From Planctomycetota bacterium (GTDB lineage Bacteria > Planctomycetota > Phycisphaerae > WQYP01), in the NCBI GenBank assembly GCA_021818565.1, contig JAKATV010000227.1:1-9840 (forward strand): a stretch of DNA of 9,840 nt, in the 5' to 3' direction. Positions 6,015 through 9,840 of this stretch are shown here, in pieces. The notes under the pieces were generated by a model. The model did no database searches. It saw only the letters and a list, made by a program, of their open reading frames with translations, and was not told the DNA's origin. Every line of letters starts with the position of its first letter. The first letter of the stretch is position 1. Position numbers and translations under genes: made by a program.

Positions 6015-9000
6015 TTAATGAAAATCCCGCGAGACGCTTTGTAATGCTTCGGTACCGCGGGTTATGGTTTGCAGGTTAACCGCTCGGCGAACGATGATGT
6101 GGGTGACGCCTTCCTGGCGTTGCACCTGTCCCCATACCACCAGGGCGGTGCTGTGGCGCAGGTCCATGCGGTACCGCTGGTAGATTCGCGGTTTGACAAT
6201 CAGATTTACCGTGCCGGTTTCATCTTCCATGGTGATAAATAAAATTCCGGATGCTGTGCCGGGGCGTTGCCGCACCAGTACCAATCCGGCTACCGCCACT
6301 TTGGCGGCATCCGGGTGGCCAATGGCATCCGCTAATTCGCCGGCTGCTATTATGCCGCGCTGATTCAAGATCAATCGCACGAAGGACATGGGGTGCGCTT
6401 TAAGAGATAGTCCCACACTCTGATAATCGCCGATGACTTTGTCGGATTCCGCAATGATGGGCAAACCGGGCCGCGGTTCCGGCGGATTTAATTCATCCAG
6501 CAGAGGCAACGCCTGCGACCGTAATCGCCGCAGGCTCCACAACGCCTCCTGCCGATCCAGGCCCATGGAACCAAACGCATCCGCCCGTGCCAGAGATTTT
6601 AAATCCGCCAGGCTGCAGCGGCTCAATCGGCGTAACGTGGAGATCGATTCCATCCGGCCATGGCGTGCCACCGCATCGCATATTAAATCCGCACCGCTTT
6701 GATGCAGGCTGCGCACCATCCGCAAGCCTAATCGCACAGCCGGTCCATCAGCATCAGGCCGTCGGCCTGCCGTCCTATCGCCTGACACCCATTCCAGTGT
6801 GCAGTCCCATTGTGAATAATTTACATCCACCGGCAGCACTTGTACGCGGTGATTTTGCGCATCGCGGATAATTTGGGCAGGCTGATAAAATCCCATCGGT
6901 TGACTGTTTAACAGCCCTGCCGCGAAAGCCGCCGGATAAAAGCATTTCAACCATGCGGATACATAAACCAACAGTGCAAACGAGGCGGCATGCGATTCGG
7001 GAAACCCGTATTCTCCAAAGCCTTTGATCTGCTCAAAACAGCGCTGTGCAAATTCCTGCGTATAACCGTTGGCCAGCATGCCGGCGATCAATTGTCCGCC
7101 GAATGCCGCCAATTGGTTGCCCTTGCGTTTCCACGCCGCCATGCTGCGCCGTAATGCATCCGCCTGCCCCGGTGTAAAGCCCGCCGCCGCCATGGCCAGC
7201 CGCATAACTTGTTCCTGAAAAAGCGGTACGCCCAGGGTGCGTTCCAGCACCCCGCGCACTGCCGCCGATGGATAGTCCACGGGTTCTCGTCCGCTGCGTC
7301 GGCGTAAATAAGGATGCACCATGCCGCCTTGAATGGGACCAGGCCGCACCAAGGCCACTTCAATAACCAGATCGTAATAACATCTTGGTTTAAGCCGCGG
7401 CAGCATTGCCATCTGGGCGCGGGATTCCACCTGAAATACGCCAATGCTGTCCGCCTGACACAGCATGTCATAAACTTCGGTTGCTTCCGGCGGTATTGTG
7501 GCAAAAGTGATGGCCGCCGTGGCCGGATTTATCCGCCGGTTCCAGCGATTGACCAGATCAATAGCCTTGCGGATGCAGGTAAGCATCCCCAAAGCCAGAA
7601 TATCAATTTTTAAAATACCCATCGCATCCAGATCATCCTTGTCCCATTGAATGATGGAGCGATCCGGCATGGCAGCATTTTCAATGGGGACCAGTTCACA
7701 CAGCGGTTGCTCGGTAATGACAAAACCTCCCACATGCTGTGACAGATGACGGGGAAAGCCGATTAATTCTCCGGCCAGTTCCAATACTTGCGCAATGGTC
7801 GTATCTGAGGGATTCAGGCCCAATTCCCGCAGTTGGTGTTCCCGGATCATTCCTTTCTCCCACCAGTCGCCGCTTTTCGCCAGTTTGTCTACACAATCCA
7901 AGGAAAGGCCCATGGCTTTGCCCACATCCCTTAGCGCACTTTTGCGGCGATAGGAAATAATTTCTGCGGTAATGGCCGCACGATTTCGGCCAAAACGTTT
8001 ATAGATATATTGAATGACTTCCTCGCGGCGTTCATGTTCAAAATCAATATCAATATCCGGCGGCTCATTGCGTTCTTTACTGATGAACCGCTCCATCAGC
8101 AGGTCAATGCGCTGCGGATCAACCGCCGTAATACCCAGGCAATAACAGACCGCCGAATTGGCCGCCGCGCCGCGGCCCTGACACAAAATATTCTGTGATA
8201 CCGCAAAGCGCACAATGTCATAGACGGTAAGAAAGTACGCGGGATAATTTAATTCCCGGATCAGGGAAAATTCATGTTCCAGCCGCCGTTGCAGCGATTC
8301 CGGCACACCCTCCGGATGGCGTTGCGCGGCCCCTTGCAAGGTTAATTGAATCAGGTAATCCATCGGAGTAAAGCCCGGCGGGCAAATTTCATGTGGATAG
8401 TGATAAGTTAATTGATCCATGGAAAAAGCTTTAGCCCGCGCCGCTATTTCCAGCGCTCGTTTCAAGGCCTGCGGGTAATCCCGGAATAAGCGACACATTT
8501 CCTCTGGTGATTTCAAATGCCGCTCGGCATGGGCGATGCGCTGCAGGCCTAATTCATGAATCGTGCGGCCCAGCCGGATGCACGCCAGTACATCCTGAAG
8601 CCGCTGCCGCCGCGGCGCGTGATACAGCACATCATTGACCGCTACCGGCGCAAGTTCCACGCGCCGGGATAAATGCGCCAGTTGTTGAAGCGTTTGAGCG
8701 TCATTGCAGCCGTAGCGGTGGATCATCGCCAGGGAAAGTCGATCATCATCCACTACGGATTTTAAGGTCATCAGAGTATCGGTAAATGCGGCATCGGTAT
8801 GCACCGGTGGTAGGGCGATGACCAGCAAACCGGCCTGATGCGCCAATACATTCTCCAAGGTGATGCGATAAGAACCCTTGCAGGCTTGTCTGCGCCCCAG
8901 TGTGATCAGGCGGCACAGGCGACCATACGAGGCAACGTCGGTGGGATATAACAGCACATGGCAACAGGGCCGGGAATGGAAATCATATGCTGGAAAATCA

Positions 9001-9275
9001 ATGCGTATATGTGTTCCGACAATCAGGCGTATGCCGGCCTGTTTGGCCGCGGTGTGCGCCCGCACCATGCCGGCCATGGTGGCGTGATCCGTCAACGCAA
9101 TGGCATCATATTCCAGTTCGGCGGCTCGCTGAATATATTCCTCCGGATGGCTGGTTCCATGCAAAAATGTGAAGTTGCTGGTGGTTTGCAATTCCACATA
9201 TTGCATTGCCCCGGCGGCCGCTGGGCGTCGCGGGGTCACTGCCGGTTTATAACGCTTTTCAGGCTGCTCTGGCAT
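6015..9275 (-). CDS. dnaE2: Error-prone DNA polymerase III alpha subunit DnaE2 (ImuC)
   Basis: DnaE2 is the C-family polymerase of the ImuA-ImuB-DnaE2 mutasome, which carries out SOS-induced translesion synthesis. The 1086-residue length is normal. The N-terminal PHP domain starts at YVELQTTSNFTFLHGTSHP (about 26-44) and includes LTDH (61-64). The palm carries PDIDIDF with catalytic D409 and D411, and KIDIL gives the third aspartate, D558. Conserved blocks HLSQHVGGFVIT (510-521) and FGEYGFPESHAASFALLVY are intact. An OB-fold nucleic-acid domain follows near the C-terminus (VAVAGLVLVRQRPG), and the protein ends in SRDFH, typical of DnaE2 rather than replicative DnaE. ATG 9275 lacks a strong Shine-Dalgarno. 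ATG 9206 (MQYVELQ) matches the family start better, so the first 23 residues may be untranslated. imuB ends 51 bp upstream on the same strand. No LexA site is visible, as the operon's own promoter would lie right of the window. Confidence 0.95.
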   Translation of the reverse strand: MPEQPEKRYKPAVTPRRPAAAGAMQYVELQTTSNFTFLHGTSHPEEYIQRAAELEYDAIALTDHATMAGMVRAHTAAKQAGIRLIVGTHIRIDFPAYDFHSRPCCHVLLYPTDVASYGRLCRLITLGRRQACKGSYRITLENVLAHQAGLLVIALPPVHTDAAFTDTLMTLKSVVDDDRLSLAMIHRYGCNDAQTLQQLAHLSRRVELAPVAVNDVLYHAPRRQRLQDVLACIRLGRTIHELGLQRIAHAERHLKSPEEMCRLFRDYPQALKRALEIAARAKAFSMDQLTYHYPHEICPPGFTPMDYLIQLTLQGAAQRHPEGVPESLQRRLEHEFSLIRELNYPAYFLTVYDIVRFAVSQNILCQGRGAAANSAVCYCLGITAVDPQRIDLLMERFISKERNEPPDIDIDFEHERREEVIQYIYKRFGRNRAAITAEIISYRRKSALRDVGKAMGLSLDCVDKLAKSGDWWEKGMIREHQLRELGLNPSDTTIAQVLELAGELIGFPRHLSQHVGGFVITEQPLCELVPIENAAMPDRSIIQWDKDDLDAMGILKIDILALGMLTCIRKAIDLVNRWNRRINPATAAITFATIPPEATEVYDMLCQADSIGVFQVESRAQMAMLPRLKPRCYYDLVIEVALVRPGPIQGGMVHPYLRRRSGREPVDYPSAAVRGVLERTLGVPLFQEQVMRLAMAAAGFTPGQADALRRSMAAWKRKGNQLAAFGGQLIAGMLANGYTQEFAQRCFEQIKGFGEYGFPESHAASFALLVYVSAWLKCFYPAAFAAGLLNSQPMGFYQPAQIIRDAQNHRVQVLPVDVNYSQWDCTLEWVSGDRTAGRRPDADGPAVRLGLRMVRSLHQSGADLICDAVARHGRMESISTLRRLSRCSLADLKSLARADAFGSMGLDRQEALWSLRRLRSQALPLLDELNPPEPRPGLPIIAESDKVIGDYQSVGLSLKAHPMSFVRLILNQRGIIAAGELADAIGHPDAAKVAVAGLVLVRQRPGTASGILFITMEDETGTVNLIVKPRIYQRYRMDLRHSTALVVWGQVQRQEGVTHIIVRRAVNLQTITRGTEALQSVSRDFH

Positions 9276-9280
9276 ACCGA

Positions 9281-9307
9281 TTTATATCTCAAAGTTCAAA
9301 TTTCAAA
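9281..9307 (-). repeat. Three heptad repeats plus TATAAA box between imuB and dnaE2
   Basis: Read on the minus strand, TTTGAAA, TTTGAAC and TTTGAGA are three consecutive 7-base units (9307-9287) in an otherwise AT-rich 51-bp gap. They are followed by TATAAA (9286-9281). TATAAA is too close to ATG 9275 to be its promoter but would suit the alternative dnaE2 start at 9206. The repeat could be a protein-binding array or a product of slippage. Confidence 0.4.
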
Positions 9308-9326
9308 TCTTGGATTTACCATATTT

Positions 9327-9840
9327 CTATACCCATACTCCATGCAGCAGCCATTGCCCGGTTTCCACTTCATGAAATACCCACAGCCATTGTCCCGTCT
9401 GGTCCAGCACGGCAAAGTAGTCCCGTGTGACCGGTGGCGTGCCTGTCCACCAAGGCGTGGTTAAACGCTCCGGCCCAATCACCTGCTGACAGGTGTAAAT
9501 GCGGCCCTGCCATTGAATATGCTCCGGTGTGTTAGAAGTGCCTCCGGTTATTACCTGCGCCTGTTGCGGCGGAGCCAGCAGCAGCGACGGCCGGGGAGTG
9601 ATGGCAAATCCATCGGGCGACGCGTTTGAGGCTGGTGACGCTGTAGTGCGCTGCCCTGTGTTGAGCTGGTTCAGACGCATGGCTTGCTCGGGAATATGCG
9701 ACTGTCCCCCTGCGGCCATGCCGATGCGCCGGGCGGCCAGTCGCGTTTGCAAAATATCCAATACTGGAGCCAGGGGGGCCATGGTGGGGTTGCTGCGCCA
9801 GGCGGTGCAGGTATCAGCGTGCAATTGCTCCGGTGGGAGA
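9327..9840 (-). CDS. imuB: ImuB, Y-family polymerase-like mutasome subunit, C-terminal part only
   Basis: This is the last ~171 codons of a gene whose frame stays open to the right edge of the window, so its start and polymerase-like core are missing. The visible part matches the ImuB C-terminal region: SHIPEQAMRL (the SHIPE-A motif), then a linker, then RPSLLLAPPQQAQV. After that come GPERLTTPWW, TRDYFAVLDQ and WVFHEVETGQWLLHGVW, which form the terminal DUF6504-like domain. ImuB lacks polymerase activity of its own. It bridges DnaE2, ImuA and the sliding clamp at lesions. TAG at 9327-9329 ends it 51 bp before dnaE2, consistent with a co-transcribed imuB-dnaE2 cassette. I see no evident clamp-binding pentapeptide in this part. 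imuA, if present, is outside the window. Confidence 0.88.
   Translation of the reverse strand, partial: LPPEQLHADTCTAWRSNPTMAPLAPVLDILQTRLAARRIGMAAGGQSHIPEQAMRLNQLNTGQRTTASPASNASPDGFAITPRPSLLLAPPQQAQVITGGTSNTPEHIQWQGRIYTCQQVIGPERLTTPWWTGTPPVTRDYFAVLDQTGQWLWVFHEVETGQWLLHGVWV

Noticed and set aside
8746..8964. Small minus-strand frame within dnaE2, and similar short frames across 6400-9200
   Set aside because: All are shadows of the continuous 1086-codon dnaE2 gene, which shows no frameshift or broken motif.

Overview
The window is a stretch of bacterial chromosome of moderately high GC with dense, mostly ordinary genes. Nothing in it is a plasmid, prophage or insertion-sequence hallmark. The gene set is rimO, pgsA, pgpA and an imuB-dnaE2 mutagenesis cassette. 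With few good Shine-Dalgarno sites and the style of the proteins, this fits a free-living non-enteric bacterium. Planctomycetota (for example Phycisphaerae) or a neighbouring phylum is my best guess, but it is only a guess: no rRNA or phylogenetic marker was compared.

Layout. Positions 1-220 are a leader region with a strong GC hairpin. Positions 221-1735 (+) encode RimO, the radical-SAM methylthiotransferase acting on ribosomal protein S12. After a 228-bp gap comes pgsA (1964-2599, +), phosphatidylglycerophosphate synthase. Next is an opposite-strand gene (2619-3170, -) for a small protein resembling the uracil-DNA-glycosylase superfamily. Then comes pgpA (3394-3942, +), phosphatidylglycerophosphatase A. 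PgsA and PgpA catalyse consecutive steps of phosphatidylglycerol synthesis, and the glycosylase-like gene sits between them.

From 3984 to the right edge everything is on the minus strand. In transcription order this is the 3' end of imuB (9840-9327, partial), dnaE2/imuC (9275-6015), an ABC-type AAA ATPase of the RloA/AAA_15-AAA_21 kind (5901-4579) and RloB (4640-3984), a protein with Toprim-like acidic motifs. The two rlo genes overlap by 62 bp. They look like a two-gene, ATPase plus putative nuclease, anti-phage module of the RloAB/AbiL type, comparable in logic to a split OLD or GajA protein.

The right half therefore joins an SOS-type translesion synthesis cassette to a probable defence module. 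The 113-bp gap between them carries a good match to a sigma-54 (-24/-12) promoter, an alternative sigma-70-like promoter, an inverted repeat and a small hairpin over the ribosome-binding site. No tRNA, rRNA, CRISPR array or mobile element was seen.
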